Below, piece by piece: positions 43,441 to 52,368 of a DNA stretch of 64,000 nucleotides. The notes under the pieces were generated by a model. It searched no databases, was not told where the DNA came from, and saw only the letters and a program-made list of their open reading frames with translations. The position numbers were made by a program, and so were the translations under genes. Each line of letters starts with the position of its first letter. The stretch's first letter is position 1. Source of the stretch: Alphaproteobacteria bacterium UBA3612 (lineage in GTDB: Bacteria > Pseudomonadota > Alphaproteobacteria > Sphingomonadales > Sphingomonadaceae). The stretch covers positions 186,001 through 250,000 of the forward strand of contig DFLT01000017.1 in the NCBI GenBank assembly GCA_002375465.1. Direction: 5' to 3'.

Positions 43441-44019
43441 ATGCGCAAGTTCCTTTTGATCGCCTTTGCCGCCACTACCCTGTCCGCCTGCGGCATCAAT
43501 TCCGTTCCCACTGCAGAAGAAGAAGCCAAAGGCCGCTGGGCGGACGTTGAGAATAATTACCAGCGCCGTGCCGATCTGGTCCCCAATCTGGTCGCCACGG
43601 CAAAGGGCTTCGCCGCGCAGGAGCGTGAGGTGCTTGAAGCCGTCACACAGGCGCGCGCGTCCGCCACGCAGGTAAATCTCGATCCGGGCGACCTGACCGA
43701 TCCCGCCCAAATGCAGCAATATGCTGCGGCGCAGGATCAGTTATCGGGGGCCTTGTCGCGTCTGCTTGTCACCGTCGAAAGATATCCAGAGCTGCGCTCA
43801 AACGAGAGTTTTCTCACGTTGCAGCAGCAGCTTGAGGGGACGGAAAACCGCATCGCGATCGCACGGCGCGATTATAATGCCGCGGTGCAAGCCTATAATA
43901 CAGAGGTGCGCACCTTCCCCGGCCTGATCGCCGCGCGCTATATTTACGATGCCGAACCCATGCAGCCGTATGAGGCGACCACGGCAGGCGCCGAAGAAGC
44001 ACCGAGGGTGGAATTCTAG
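43441..44019 (+). CDS. lemA: LemA family lipoprotein
   Basis: A 192-residue LemA protein. The N-terminus is a lipoprotein signal with the cysteine in LSACG (residue 17). The family signature runs VENNYQRRADLVPNLVATAKGFA, then ERYPELRSNESFLTLQQQLEGTENRI and a final NTEVRTFPGLIAARYIY. It is followed directly by two TPM-domain genes, a common trio in bacteria thought to work at the membrane; molecular function is not settled. The ATG at 43441 gives the complete signal. Confidence 0.95.
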   Translation: MRKFLLIAFAATTLSACGINSVPTAEEEAKGRWADVENNYQRRADLVPNLVATAKGFAAQEREVLEAVTQARASATQVNLDPGDLTDPAQMQQYAAAQDQLSGALSRLLVTVERYPELRSNESFLTLQQQLEGTENRIAIARRDYNAAVQAYNTEVRTFPGLIAARYIYDAEPMQPYEATTAGAEEAPRVEF

Positions 44020-44029
44020 GCGCCCGGAG

Positions 44030-44815
44030 GTGAGCTTCACGCGCTTCCTGCCATGGCTTTTGTTGCTGACCCTCCTCGGCGGCTGGACCGGCGCCGCTTG
44101 GGCCCAGGACTTTCCGCCTCTGACAGGCAGGGTGGTCGACGCCGCGGACATTCTACAGCCTCAGACGGAAGCTGAACTGACCGCCAAGCTGCGACAGGTG
44201 GAGGATACCACCCAGCGGCAATTGGTCGTTGCGACGGTCCCCGATCTGCAGGACTATCCCATCGAGGAGTACGGATATCGCCTGGGCCGGGAATGGGGCA
44301 TCGGCAGTGGCGAGGATAATGATGGCATAATTCTGCTCGTCGCGCCGAACGAGCGGAAGGTCCGGATAGAGGTGGGATATGGCCTGGAAGGCATCATGTC
44401 CGACGGTCTCAGCTTCCTGATCATCAATCGGCAGATCCTTCCCCGCTTCAAGGCCGGCGATCTGGAGGGCGGTATTCTGGCGGGCGTGGATACGCTGGCA
44501 ACGCAATTGTCCGTTTCCCCCGAGGAGGCCGCCGCCAATTTGCGTGCTGCCGAGGACGCTAGGCAAAGCAGCGCCGGGCAGGAGGGCGGCCAGTCTTGGG
44601 GACTGATCTGGCTGCTGCTGATCGTCGGGTTCAACATTTGGGCAATGTCGCGTCGCGGAAAGGGCCGTCGGCGCAGGGGTGGCCTGGTCTTCTTTGGCAT
44701 GCCGACACATCATGGCGGGGGTTCGGGTGGATTTTCCGGCGGCGGATTTTCCGGTGGCGGCTTCTCTGGCGGCGGGGGCAGCTTCGGCGGCGGCGGCGCG
44801 AGCGGGGGCTGGTAG
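44030..44815 (+). CDS. TPM-domain membrane protein (YgcG type)
   Basis: A 261-residue protein with a signal sequence (WLLLLTLLGGWTGAAWAQ). A TPM domain follows (LTGRVVDAADILQPQTEAEL ... GYRLGREWGIGSGEDNDGIILLVAPNERKVRIEVGYGLEG split by spacers). One transmembrane helix (LIWLLLIVGFNIWAM) then precedes a Gly/Ser/Phe-rich tail of SGGGFSGGG repeats. The start is a GTG at 44030, 11 bases after lemA. LemA plus TPM proteins are frequently encoded together; an envelope role is inferred. Confidence 0.9.
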   Translation: MSFTRFLPWLLLLTLLGGWTGAAWAQDFPPLTGRVVDAADILQPQTEAELTAKLRQVEDTTQRQLVVATVPDLQDYPIEEYGYRLGREWGIGSGEDNDGIILLVAPNERKVRIEVGYGLEGIMSDGLSFLIINRQILPRFKAGDLEGGILAGVDTLATQLSVSPEEAAANLRAAEDARQSSAGQEGGQSWGLIWLLLIVGFNIWAMSRRGKGRRRRGGLVFFGMPTHHGGGSGGFSGGGFSGGGFSGGGGSFGGGGASGGW

Positions 44816-45484
44816 ATGGCGCTTTCGCACGAAGATCATGTCCGCGTCAGTGCCGCCATCGGGGCAGCCGAAGAGACGACATCCGGCGAAATCTTTTGTG
44901 TCTTTACGGAGGCTGCCGACGATCATGTCGTGGTCCCACTAGGGCTTGCTGCATTGTCGGCGTTGCTTCTGCCCCCCCTCCTTCTCTGGTTCGGTGTCCT
45001 CGATCCGGCGTGGGTGGACTTGGGGTGGTCGGCCGGCGGCGCTGCCGGTGTTCGTGAAACCGTTACCCTGATGGTCGCCGCGTCGGCCATCCTGTTCGCG
45101 CTTACCTGGCTGATCGTTTCTTTGGGCAAGATACGGTATCGGCTGGCCCCTGCTTCACTCCGCGAATTTGCCGTCCATCGGGCCGCGATGGAGGCATTTC
45201 TGTCGCACGGCATCCACCTGACCGAGCGGCGTACCGGCGTATTGATATTTCTGTCACGGTTGGACCGGCATGCTGAAATCATCGCCGACGAGGGTATTTA
45301 CGCCAAGGTCGACGAAGCGATCTGGGGCGATACGGTCAGTGCTATCCTTAATCACGCGCGCAGTGGCGATATTGCGGGCGGCTTCGTCGCTGCGGTGGAG
45401 AATGCGGGCAAGGTGATGGCAGAATATTTTCCCCCTGGCGGCGAAAAACCCAACGAGTTGCCAGACAGACTGATCGAGGTTTAG
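44816..45484 (+). CDS. Second TPM-domain membrane protein
   Basis: A 222-residue TPM-family protein without a signal peptide. It starts MALSHEDHVRVSAAIGAAEE, has two hydrophobic segments (PLGLAALSALLLPPLLLWF and TLMVAASAILFALTWLIV) and then GIHLTERRTGVLIFLSRLDR and DEGIYAKVDEAIW, which are family marks. Its ATG immediately follows the stop of the previous TPM gene, so the trio lemA-TPM-TPM is one operon. Confidence 0.9.
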   Translation: MALSHEDHVRVSAAIGAAEETTSGEIFCVFTEAADDHVVVPLGLAALSALLLPPLLLWFGVLDPAWVDLGWSAGGAAGVRETVTLMVAASAILFALTWLIVSLGKIRYRLAPASLREFAVHRAAMEAFLSHGIHLTERRTGVLIFLSRLDRHAEIIADEGIYAKVDEAIWGDTVSAILNHARSGDIAGGFVAAVENAGKVMAEYFPPGGEKPNELPDRLIEV

Positions 45485-45514
45485 AAGTCGGCGCAAAGAT
45501 AAGGAGAGGACGTC

Positions 45515-45982
45515 ATGATCGGCGAATTCAAGAAGTTCATCGCGCGCGGCAATGTCATGGATCTGGCGGTCGGCGTGATCATCGGTGGCGCCTTTGCCCT
45601 GATCACGAAGTCGCTGACGGATGACCTCATCATGCCGCTGGTCAGCTATTTGTTCGGCGGATTCGATTTTTCCAGTTATTTCGTTCGCCTTGGGCCTGTC
45701 CCTGAAGGCTATGAAGGATCGCTGACCAATTACGCCGAGCTGAAAGAAGCGGGCGTCTCACTGTTCGGATACGGTCAGTTCATCACGGTCGTCGTCAATT
45801 TCGTCATCCTTGCCTTCATCATTTTTCTGCTCGTACGGACAGTCAACCGCATCAATGCGAAAGATCCAGAGACGGAAGCGACAAAACCATCCTCGCCGCC
45901 AGAAGACATTATCCTGCTGAAGCAAATCCGCGACGAACTGCGTAGGGGAAATTCGCCGGCTGATCCGGCCGATGGGAATTAA
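45515..45982 (+). CDS. mscL: Large-conductance mechanosensitive channel
   Basis: A 155-residue channel that opens on membrane tension to release solutes in hypo-osmotic shock. MscL marks are FKKFIARGNVMDLAVGVIIGGAF (first helix) and GQFITVVVNFVILAFIIFLLV (second helix). The C-terminal RDELRR helix is typical. AGGAGAGG ends a few bases before the ATG at 45515. Its stop overlaps that of the convergent parB by four bases. Confidence 0.97.
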   Translation: MIGEFKKFIARGNVMDLAVGVIIGGAFALITKSLTDDLIMPLVSYLFGGFDFSSYFVRLGPVPEGYEGSLTNYAELKEAGVSLFGYGQFITVVVNFVILAFIIFLLVRTVNRINAKDPETEATKPSSPPEDIILLKQIRDELRRGNSPADPADGN

Positions 45983-46893
45983 GCCGAGAGGCGTTCCACC
46001 AGCATATCGAGCTGGTCCAGGTCGCGATATTTGACGGTCAGCTGGCCGCCCTCCCCGTCAAAGCTCAGACGCGCGACCATTCCCGTCGCCTCCTTAATGC
46101 GATCTTCCAGCGCCACGAGGTCCGCGTCCCGTTCCGCAGGCTTTCGCACGCTGGCCGCACCCGGCTTTCCGCCAGATGTTTTCGCCAAGGCTTCCGCCTG
46201 ACGCGCATTAAGACCGCGGTCGATAATTTCTCGTGCAAGGCGTTCGGGGTTTTCCGTGCCGATCAAAGCGCGGGCATGACCCATGGCGATCTGCCCTTCG
46301 TCCACCATGGCGCGCACGGACTGCGGCAGCTCCAGCAAGCGCATCAAATTGGCAACATGGCTGCGCGACTTGCCGACAAGGCGCGCTACCGCATCCTGTG
46401 TATGCGAGAACTCCTCGGTAAGTCGCCGATAGCCTTCCGCCTCTTCTATGGGCGACAGGTCCTGCCGTTGGATGTTTTCGACCAGCGAAATTTCAAAGGC
46501 TTCGCTGTCGCTCAAGTCACGGACGACGACCGGTATCTCGTGCAATTGCGCGGCCTGTGCGGCACGCCACCGACGCTCGCCGGCGACGATTTCGAACTTC
46601 CCGCCGTCCATGGGCCGAACGAGGATTGGTTGCAGCAACCCCTGCCGCCGGACGGAATCGATCAATTCGGACTGAGCGCCATCATCGAAGCGTTTACGTG
46701 GCTGCTTGGCGTTCGGTTTAACGCGCCCGATGGATACCATCTGCCCAAGAACGCTGCTTGCCTGCCCTGCCCCGTAGGTCGACTCTCCATCATTGCCGTG
46801 AGACGGGCCGATCTCATCCAGAAGAGCGGAGAGTCCCCGGCCCAGGCCCGGCCTGCGCCGACCGGAACTGCCCTGTGATCCCCCCTCGCTCAT
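45979..46893 (-). CDS. parB: Chromosome partitioning protein ParB
   Basis: A 304-residue CTP-dependent clamp that loads at parS and spreads on DNA to segregate the origin region. The CTPase box GERRWRAAQ follows QPRKRFDD; ENIQRQDLSPIEEAEGYRRL and the helix-turn-helix SHTQDAVARLVGKSRSHVANLMRLL-type region come next. The C-terminus is the dimerisation part. Two parS sites lie within 4.3 kb upstream. It overlaps parA by four bases. Confidence 0.97.
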   Translation of the reverse strand: MSEGGSQGSSGRRRPGLGRGLSALLDEIGPSHGNDGESTYGAGQASSVLGQMVSIGRVKPNAKQPRKRFDDGAQSELIDSVRRQGLLQPILVRPMDGGKFEIVAGERRWRAAQAAQLHEIPVVVRDLSDSEAFEISLVENIQRQDLSPIEEAEGYRRLTEEFSHTQDAVARLVGKSRSHVANLMRLLELPQSVRAMVDEGQIAMGHARALIGTENPERLAREIIDRGLNARQAEALAKTSGGKPGAASVRKPAERDADLVALEDRIKEATGMVARLSFDGEGGQLTVKYRDLDQLDMLVERLSA

Positions 46894-47669
46894 GCTGCGA
46901 TCGCCGCAGGTTCCGTACGACCAAGAATTTCACGAGAGAGAGCCATGTACGCCTCCGACCCAGCGCAGCGGTGATCATAAATCAGCGCCGGCAGACCATG
47001 CGACGGTGCCTCTGACAGACGTACATTACGCGGAATATTCGTCGCGAAAACGGCGTCGCCCAGACATGCCCGTGCATCCTCGGCAACTTGCTCCGACAGC
47101 CGATTACGCTTGTCGTACATTGTCAGCACGACACCCAATATGCGCAGCCGCTGATTGAAGCCGGCCCGTACCCGCTCAACGGTTTTGAGAAGCTGACTGA
47201 GCCCCTCGAGCGCGTAAAACTCGCATTGCAGCGGGACGATAAGAGCATGCGCCGCCACGAGGGCATTGACAGTCAACAGTCCCAGGGATGGCGGGCAGTC
47301 TATCAAAATATAGTCATACGCGCCGGCCTGATCCTCGAGCGCGCGGCTCAGCCGATGCGTGCGCGCATCCATCTCGACCAGTTCGATTTCCGCCCCGGAC
47401 AGGTCCACGGTAGCGGGAATGATATGTAGATTGTCGATCTGGGTATTTTGGACCGCTTGCGACAAAGTCGCTTCGCCTAAAAGGAGGTCATAGCTTGTGC
47501 ACGTGCGGCCGGTCTGACCGATGCCCAAACCGGTGGAGCTGTTTCCCTGAGGATCGAGATCGATGATCAGAACCCGGCGACCGCTGGCTGCCAGTCCTGT
47601 CGCCACATTGATTGTCGTCGTGGTTTTGCCCACACCGCCTTTTTGATTGGCTACTGCAAGTATGTTCAT
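46890..47669 (-). CDS. parA: Chromosome partitioning ATPase ParA
   Basis: A 259-residue deviant-Walker ATPase that binds DNA non-specifically and moves ParB-parS complexes. The deviant Walker A is KGGVGKTTTTINVA near residue 10, followed by LIDLDPQGNSSTGLG and YILIDCPPSLGLLT. It overlaps both parB and rsmG by four bases, so mnmG-rsmG-parA-parB are translationally linked. Confidence 0.97.
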   Translation of the reverse strand: MNILAVANQKGGVGKTTTTINVATGLAASGRRVLIIDLDPQGNSSTGLGIGQTGRTCTSYDLLLGEATLSQAVQNTQIDNLHIIPATVDLSGAEIELVEMDARTHRLSRALEDQAGAYDYILIDCPPSLGLLTVNALVAAHALIVPLQCEFYALEGLSQLLKTVERVRAGFNQRLRILGVVLTMYDKRNRLSEQVAEDARACLGDAVFATNIPRNVRLSEAPSHGLPALIYDHRCAGSEAYMALSREILGRTEPAAIAA

Positions 47670-48277
47670 TGGCCTCTATCCGCTCCGATCCGCCGCACAT
47701 GTCGGGCAGCGACGATCCGTGCGTCGGGATCGGTGCTGCTTGGATGCAACTGCGCGTCGAACGAAAATGACTGCCGCGCAGCCTCCACTTCTGCGACCGC
47801 GCTTCGCCCCTTCGGCAACAGCCACAATGTGTGTTGTGCCGCAAACCCTCTACCCCAGTCAAACAGCTTTGGCAGGGCCGTAAACGCCCGCGCGGAAATT
47901 ATATCCGCCTTAGGCGAGCGCAATTTTTCGACCCGCTCATTATGAACAACGACCCGGTCGGAAAGACCGAGCTCAGCCGCAACCGTACGCAGGAAAAGAC
48001 ATTTTTTCTCTCGGGCTTCTATAAGGTGAACTTGCGCGGGCAGCATGATGGCCGCGACAATTCCGGGAAAGCCGGCTCCAGAACCGAGATCAACCCACGT
48101 CCGCACGCGCAGGTCGGTGGGAATCAATCGGATCAATTGTGCACTGTCTTCGATGTGCCGTTGCCGCGCCTGTGGAAGGGTCGACGGCGCGACCAGGTTC
48201 ATCCGTTCTTGCCATTCATTCAGAAGCTGCAGGTAACGATCGAACTGCGCCTCTGTTTCACGTGAAACATCGATCAT
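47666..48277 (-). CDS. rsmG: 16S rRNA (guanine527-N7)-methyltransferase
   Basis: A 203-residue SAM-dependent enzyme that methylates G527 of 16S rRNA; loss gives low-level streptomycin resistance. The SAM loop is WVDLGSGAGFPGIVAAIM, then LIEAREKKCLFLR and ISARAFTALPKL. Codons 3-8 (DVSRET) are encoded by a perfect parS site, a constraint shared by many bacteria. It overlaps mnmG and parA by four bases each. Confidence 0.96.
   Translation of the reverse strand: MIDVSRETEAQFDRYLQLLNEWQERMNLVAPSTLPQARQRHIEDSAQLIRLIPTDLRVRTWVDLGSGAGFPGIVAAIMLPAQVHLIEAREKKCLFLRTVAAELGLSDRVVVHNERVEKLRSPKADIISARAFTALPKLFDWGRGFAAQHTLWLLPKGRSAVAEVEAARQSFSFDAQLHPSSTDPDARIVAARHVRRIGADRGQ
48254..48269. promoter_or_regulatory. 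parS site inside the rsmG start region
   Basis: TGTTTCACGTGAAACA is a perfect 16-base palindrome identical to the parS consensus bound by ParB. It lies eight bases inside the rsmG coding sequence and encodes its N-terminal residues. Confidence 0.95.
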
Positions 48278-50121
48278 GCGGCTCGCTTTGCGTAAGCAAG
48301 CAGAACAGTGAGGGCCGCCGGCGTGATGCCGGGAATGCGCGATGCCGCCCCAAGACTTTGCGGCTGCGCAGTCTCAAGCCGTTCGGCCATTTCCGCAGAC
48401 AGCCCGGGCAATGAAGAAAAATTGAGACCGCGTGGAAGCAATCGGGCTTCCTCTGCGCGCATGGCATTTCGTGCGCTGTCCTGTCGACGTAAATATTGGT
48501 CATATTCCGCGTCAACGCAAAATGTCTCGACCAAATCCTCCGGCACGCTGGCCAGATCGGGATGTATCCGCACGGCTGTCGCCCAGTCCACTTCGGGAAA
48601 GCGCAGCCATTCGAATAAGGAGCGGCGAACTCCGTCCTGCCTGACGTCGATCCCCAGATCCGCCACAGCCTTTGGCGTAACGGTGGCGCTTTCCAGCATT
48701 TCTCGGCCCTGACTGTAGCGCGCGACATGGTCGCCATACCATGTATCAAGTTCTGGCGTCGGAAGCCCGCTGGCCTGCGCCAGAGGGGTCAGGCGTCGGT
48801 GCGCATTATCGGTTCTTAGCGACAGGCGGAATTCGGCGCGCGATGTGAACATGCGATATGGCTCGCTGACGCCCTGCGTCACCAGATCATCTATCATGAC
48901 CCCTATATAGCTGTTGGCACGGTCAAGGGGTAAGGTTGGGCGGTCACCGACGAGAGAGGCCGCTGCGGCACCTGCAACAAGTCCCTGCCCGGCTGCCTCT
49001 TCATATCCGGTTGTCCCGTTAATCTGCCCTGCGAGGAAAAGGCCTTTCACCGCACGAGAACCTAGATTCTCGTCAAGCGCCCGGGGGTCCAGATAATCAT
49101 ATTCCACCGCATAACCGGGCTGCGCGATCTCTGCCTGCTCCAGCCCCAGGATCGTGCGAACGAACTTCAATTGCACCTCTTGCGGCAAAGCAGTGGAGAT
49201 GCCGTTTGGGTAGACGAGGTCGCTCTTGAGACCTTCCGGCTCGAGAAAAATCTGATGCCCGTCCCGGTCGCCGAAACGTACAACCTTGTCCTCAATGGAG
49301 GGGCAGTATCGTGGACCCCGCCCCTCAATGTCGCCGCTGAAAGTCGCACTTCGCTGAATGTTATCGCGAATGACGGCGTGCGACACGGCAGATGTGCGCG
49401 TAATGCCGCAGGAGATCTGCGGCGCTCGTGTTGATCGGGTTAGGCGCGAAAAGAACGTTGGATCCTCGTCAGGGCGCTGCCACGCCACCGCGCCCCAGTC
49501 GATGGAGCGGGCGCGCAAGCGTGGTGGGGTGCCCGTCTTCAGCCGCCTGACACTTCCCGGTGAAAGTTCCCGCAGCTGTTCAGAGAGGCGCGACGCCGAC
49601 CTGCCCCCGGCACGGCCGCCTACGAGGCGGCGTTCTCCCTCATACATAATGCCGCCGAGAAACGTGCCCGTTGCAAGCACCACGGCGGAACAGCGGACCA
49701 AATCGTCGTCAACGAACAGGCCAGTAACCCGGTCGCCCGTCAGGTGCAGTGCCCGGGCCTCGCCGATGATCAGCTCGACGGAACTGGTCTGCAACCAGTC
49801 GGCCGCCGCCGTGTGATAGAGCCCGCGGTCGATCTGCGCTCTGGGCCCCCTCACCGCCGGGCCTTTGCGCCTGTTGAGCAGACGATATCCGATGGAGGCG
49901 TAATCGGCGAGGCGCGGCATGACCCCACCAAGAGCGTCGAGCTCGCAAACGATATGGCCTTTTCCGAGCCCGCCAATCGCCGGGTTGCAGGACAAGGTCC
50001 CCAAATCGCTCCGTTCCATGGTGACAAGTCCTACACGCGCGCCCATCCGCGCCGCTGCGGCTGCCGCTTCGACCCCAGCATGCCCTGCGCCCACTATAAG
50101 AATGTCGAAATCGCCGGTCAT
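48274..50121 (-). CDS. mnmG: tRNA uridine-5-carboxymethylaminomethyl(34) synthesis enzyme MnmG
   Basis: A 615-residue FAD enzyme that works with MnmE to modify the wobble uridine of certain tRNAs. The FAD motif ILIVGAGHAGVEAAAAAARMG starts the protein; SCNPAIGGLGKGHIVCELDAL, RKGPAVRGPRAQIDR and CPSIEDKVVRF are MnmG signatures. I use the ATG at 50121; an in-frame extension to 50205 would run through the second parS and is rejected. Confidence 0.97.
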   Translation of the reverse strand: MTGDFDILIVGAGHAGVEAAAAAARMGARVGLVTMERSDLGTLSCNPAIGGLGKGHIVCELDALGGVMPRLADYASIGYRLLNRRKGPAVRGPRAQIDRGLYHTAAADWLQTSSVELIIGEARALHLTGDRVTGLFVDDDLVRCSAVVLATGTFLGGIMYEGERRLVGGRAGGRSASRLSEQLRELSPGSVRRLKTGTPPRLRARSIDWGAVAWQRPDEDPTFFSRLTRSTRAPQISCGITRTSAVSHAVIRDNIQRSATFSGDIEGRGPRYCPSIEDKVVRFGDRDGHQIFLEPEGLKSDLVYPNGISTALPQEVQLKFVRTILGLEQAEIAQPGYAVEYDYLDPRALDENLGSRAVKGLFLAGQINGTTGYEEAAGQGLVAGAAAASLVGDRPTLPLDRANSYIGVMIDDLVTQGVSEPYRMFTSRAEFRLSLRTDNAHRRLTPLAQASGLPTPELDTWYGDHVARYSQGREMLESATVTPKAVADLGIDVRQDGVRRSLFEWLRFPEVDWATAVRIHPDLASVPEDLVETFCVDAEYDQYLRRQDSARNAMRAEEARLLPRGLNFSSLPGLSAEMAERLETAQPQSLGAASRIPGITPAALTVLLAYAKRAA

Positions 50122-50145
50122 TATATGCCTTGTCGAATGTGGCAG

Positions 50146-50161
50146 TGTTTCACGTGGAACA
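50146..50161. promoter_or_regulatory. Second parS site between mnmE and mnmG
   Basis: TGTTCCACGTGAAACA on the minus strand matches the parS consensus TGTTNCACGTGAAACA. It fills the gap right after the mnmE stop codon (50162-50164), 1.9 kb from the first site. Confidence 0.88.
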
Positions 50162-51454
50162 CTATTTTCCGATGCAGAAGCGCGAAAAAATCTGGCCCAA
50201 AACATCTTCCGACGTGACGTGGCCTGTCAGCACGCCGAGGGCCTCTGCGGCTTTTCGCAGATGCTCCGCGCTCAATACAGGGTCCGCGGTGGATTGTGCA
50301 AGGACAAGCTCGGCCTCCGTGCTCGCCAGTTCGCTCGCTTGACGGGCGGAAACAGTCATCAAGTCGCCCTTGTTGACGCATCCTGAAATCCGGGCGGTTA
50401 TGTCATCAAGAAGCGCGTCGAGCCCCTGTCCGGTAACGGCAGACACATGGATGCTGTCCTTTGGCAAACCATCGTCAACATCCGCTTTGGAGCGCACGAT
50501 TATATCGCTCCCGCCAGGCGCGTGCTCTTCGGGAAGCAATAGGTGAATGCGAATATCGGCGTTTGCTGCCCGCTGCCGCGCTCGCCGAACGCCCTCCGCC
50601 TCAATCTCGTCCGATGTTTCGCGCAGTCCCGCAGTGTCGATCAACGTCGCGCGATAGCCGCCGATATCCAGTGGCACCTCGATGACATCGCGCGTGGTCC
50701 CCGCAATTTCAGACACGATCGCCGCGTCACTTTGGGATAGCATGTTTACCAGGCTGGATTTTCCCGCGTTCGGAGAGCCGATTATGGCAATGTCGACGCC
50801 TCGCCTGATCCGCCGGGCGCTTTCGCTGCGCGCCACGACCTTCCCCATATCCTCTCGCAGCGCGTCAATTCGTTGTGCGACCTCACCGACGACCGTTTCC
50901 CCAACGTCATCTTCCGCTTCACCGAAATCGAGCACCGCCTCTAAATCTGCGCGAATGGAGAGCAATTCGCCCCGCCACTGCTCCGCTCTTGCCCGCAATG
51001 TACCGTTCGCAGCCATCATAGCCTGCGTTCGCTGCGCTTCAGTTTCTGCGTCGATCAGCGCGGCCAGCCCTTCGGCCTCTGTCAGGTCGATGCGTCCGTT
51101 TAGGAAAGCTCGGCGCGCGAATTCCCCAGGAGCGGCCATGCGGCAGTCAGGCACGCGGGCCAGTTCCTTCAGCAGTTTCGCGACCAGCGCCACACTGCCG
51201 GTCACCTGAAGTTCGATCACGTCCTCGCCGGTAAAACTATTCGGCGCGGGAAATACAAGGATCAAAGCCTCATCCAGAAGCTCGCCCCCGTCAATGCGCA
51301 GGGTACGCAGGGAGGCGCGGCGCGCGGGCGGCAAGCCCTGCCCGGACAGCAGCCCGCTGACCGCCGCAGCTGCATCAGGGCCGCTTATCCGAACAATCGC
51401 CACCGCACAGGGCAGCGTTCCGGTTGCCAGCGCGAAGATGGTATCCTCGCTCAT
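50162..51454 (-). CDS. mnmE: tRNA modification GTPase MnmE
   Basis: A 430-residue dimeric GTPase, partner of MnmG in wobble-uridine modification. The N-terminal formyl-THF domain is followed by the G domain with GSPNAGKSSLVNML (G1), SEIAGTTRDVIEV (G2) and LIDTAGLRET (G3). The C-terminal FCIGK supplies the conserved cysteine. Length is somewhat short of the usual 440-455. It is ten bases downstream of a small DUF6489 gene. Confidence 0.97.
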   Translation of the reverse strand: MSEDTIFALATGTLPCAVAIVRISGPDAAAAVSGLLSGQGLPPARRASLRTLRIDGGELLDEALILVFPAPNSFTGEDVIELQVTGSVALVAKLLKELARVPDCRMAAPGEFARRAFLNGRIDLTEAEGLAALIDAETEAQRTQAMMAANGTLRARAEQWRGELLSIRADLEAVLDFGEAEDDVGETVVGEVAQRIDALREDMGKVVARSESARRIRRGVDIAIIGSPNAGKSSLVNMLSQSDAAIVSEIAGTTRDVIEVPLDIGGYRATLIDTAGLRETSDEIEAEGVRRARQRAANADIRIHLLLPEEHAPGGSDIIVRSKADVDDGLPKDSIHVSAVTGQGLDALLDDITARISGCVNKGDLMTVSARQASELASTEAELVLAQSTADPVLSAEHLRKAAEALGVLTGHVTSEDVLGQIFSRFCIGK

Positions 51455-51463
51455 CCTTAAAGG

Positions 51464-51712
51464 TCAGCCGTTCTTGCCGCCCATCGCCGCCATCATCATT
51501 TTTTGCAGATCGGCCATGCCAGAGCCGCCCATTGCGGTCATACTGCCCATCCAGTTCTGCATGGCCGTCTCTATATCCTTCTGCGTCACGCCCTCCTCTG
51601 CAAAGCGGGTCATGCGGGCGACATAGGCATCGTGTACGGGGGCCAGATCAGGAAGACCGAAGAAGGCGCGCGCCTCTTGAGGCGTGCAGTCGATCTCAAC
51701 ATTCACCTTCAC
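51464..51712 (-). CDS. DUF6489-type small protein
   Basis: An 82-residue protein starting MKVNVEIDCTPQEARAFFGLPDL, then DIETAMQNWMG and a methionine-rich end (GMADLQKMMMAAMGG). This fits a small alphaproteobacterial family often found beside mnmE, resembling part of PHA synthesis-associated or coiled proteins; function unknown. The start is a GTG at 51712 with GGGAG seven bases ahead; a nearer ATG opens a frame that stops at once. It probably heads the mnmE transcript. Confidence 0.78.
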   Translation of the reverse strand: MKVNVEIDCTPQEARAFFGLPDLAPVHDAYVARMTRFAEEGVTQKDIETAMQNWMGSMTAMGGSGMADLQKMMMAAMGGKNG

Positions 51713-51793
51713 GTCATGTCTCCCTCTTGCAGGTCGGTCAGTCAGACGCTTTATCACCAACGACTGCAAAAGGCGACGGGATGGATGATAATC

Positions 51794-52336
51794 ATGACTA
51801 TACGGCCCGCCCGTTCGGACGACCTGTCGGCGATTCTCGATATCGTCAATGACGCCATCCTGCACACGACGGCCTGGTATGATGATCGGCCGCGAACGCT
51901 GCACGACCAGCAGGAATGGCTGGCCAACAAGCACCGCGGCAATTGGCCGGTAATCGTTGCAGAGGAGGACGGCGAGATCCTTGGCTTTGCCACGTTCGAC
52001 GTTTTTCGCGCTCGGCCCTCATATCGCCATACGGCAGAACATAGCGTGTATGTCAGGGGTAAGTCGCGGGGGCACGGCACCGGCAGGAAGCTGTTGGAGG
52101 AGATTGTTGAGATCGCGCGGCAGCGCGGCCTGCATGTCCTGATCGGGGGCGTGGACAGCGAGAATGTCGGCAGTCTGTCCTTTCACAGACGACTTGGCTT
52201 CACGGAAGTGGGCCGTCTGCCCCAGGTAGGGCACAAATTCGGCCGCTGGCTGACGCTCGTGTTCATGCACAGGATCATAGAGGACCCGATTAGTCAGGAC
52301 CTAAACCACGCGTCAGTTACCGAATCGGCAAGATAA
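51794..52336 (+). CDS. GNAT acetyltransferase, phosphinothricin acetyltransferase-like
   Basis: A 180-residue N-acetyltransferase. It begins MTIRPARSDDLSAILDIVND and has the acetyl-CoA loop VYVRGKSRGHGTGRKLLEEI and the GVDSENVGSLSFHRRLGF motif characteristic of the Pat/Bar/MddA group, which acetylates methionine-sulfone-like or amino-acid-analogue amines. ATG codons at 51785 and 51794 are both possible; the latter gives the family N-terminus. The last 15 residues are not conserved. Confidence 0.87.
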   Translation: MTIRPARSDDLSAILDIVNDAILHTTAWYDDRPRTLHDQQEWLANKHRGNWPVIVAEEDGEILGFATFDVFRARPSYRHTAEHSVYVRGKSRGHGTGRKLLEEIVEIARQRGLHVLIGGVDSENVGSLSFHRRLGFTEVGRLPQVGHKFGRWLTLVFMHRIIEDPISQDLNHASVTESAR

Positions 52337-52368
52337 CGTGCCTTTTTTGTGCCATATAGGTGATAATT

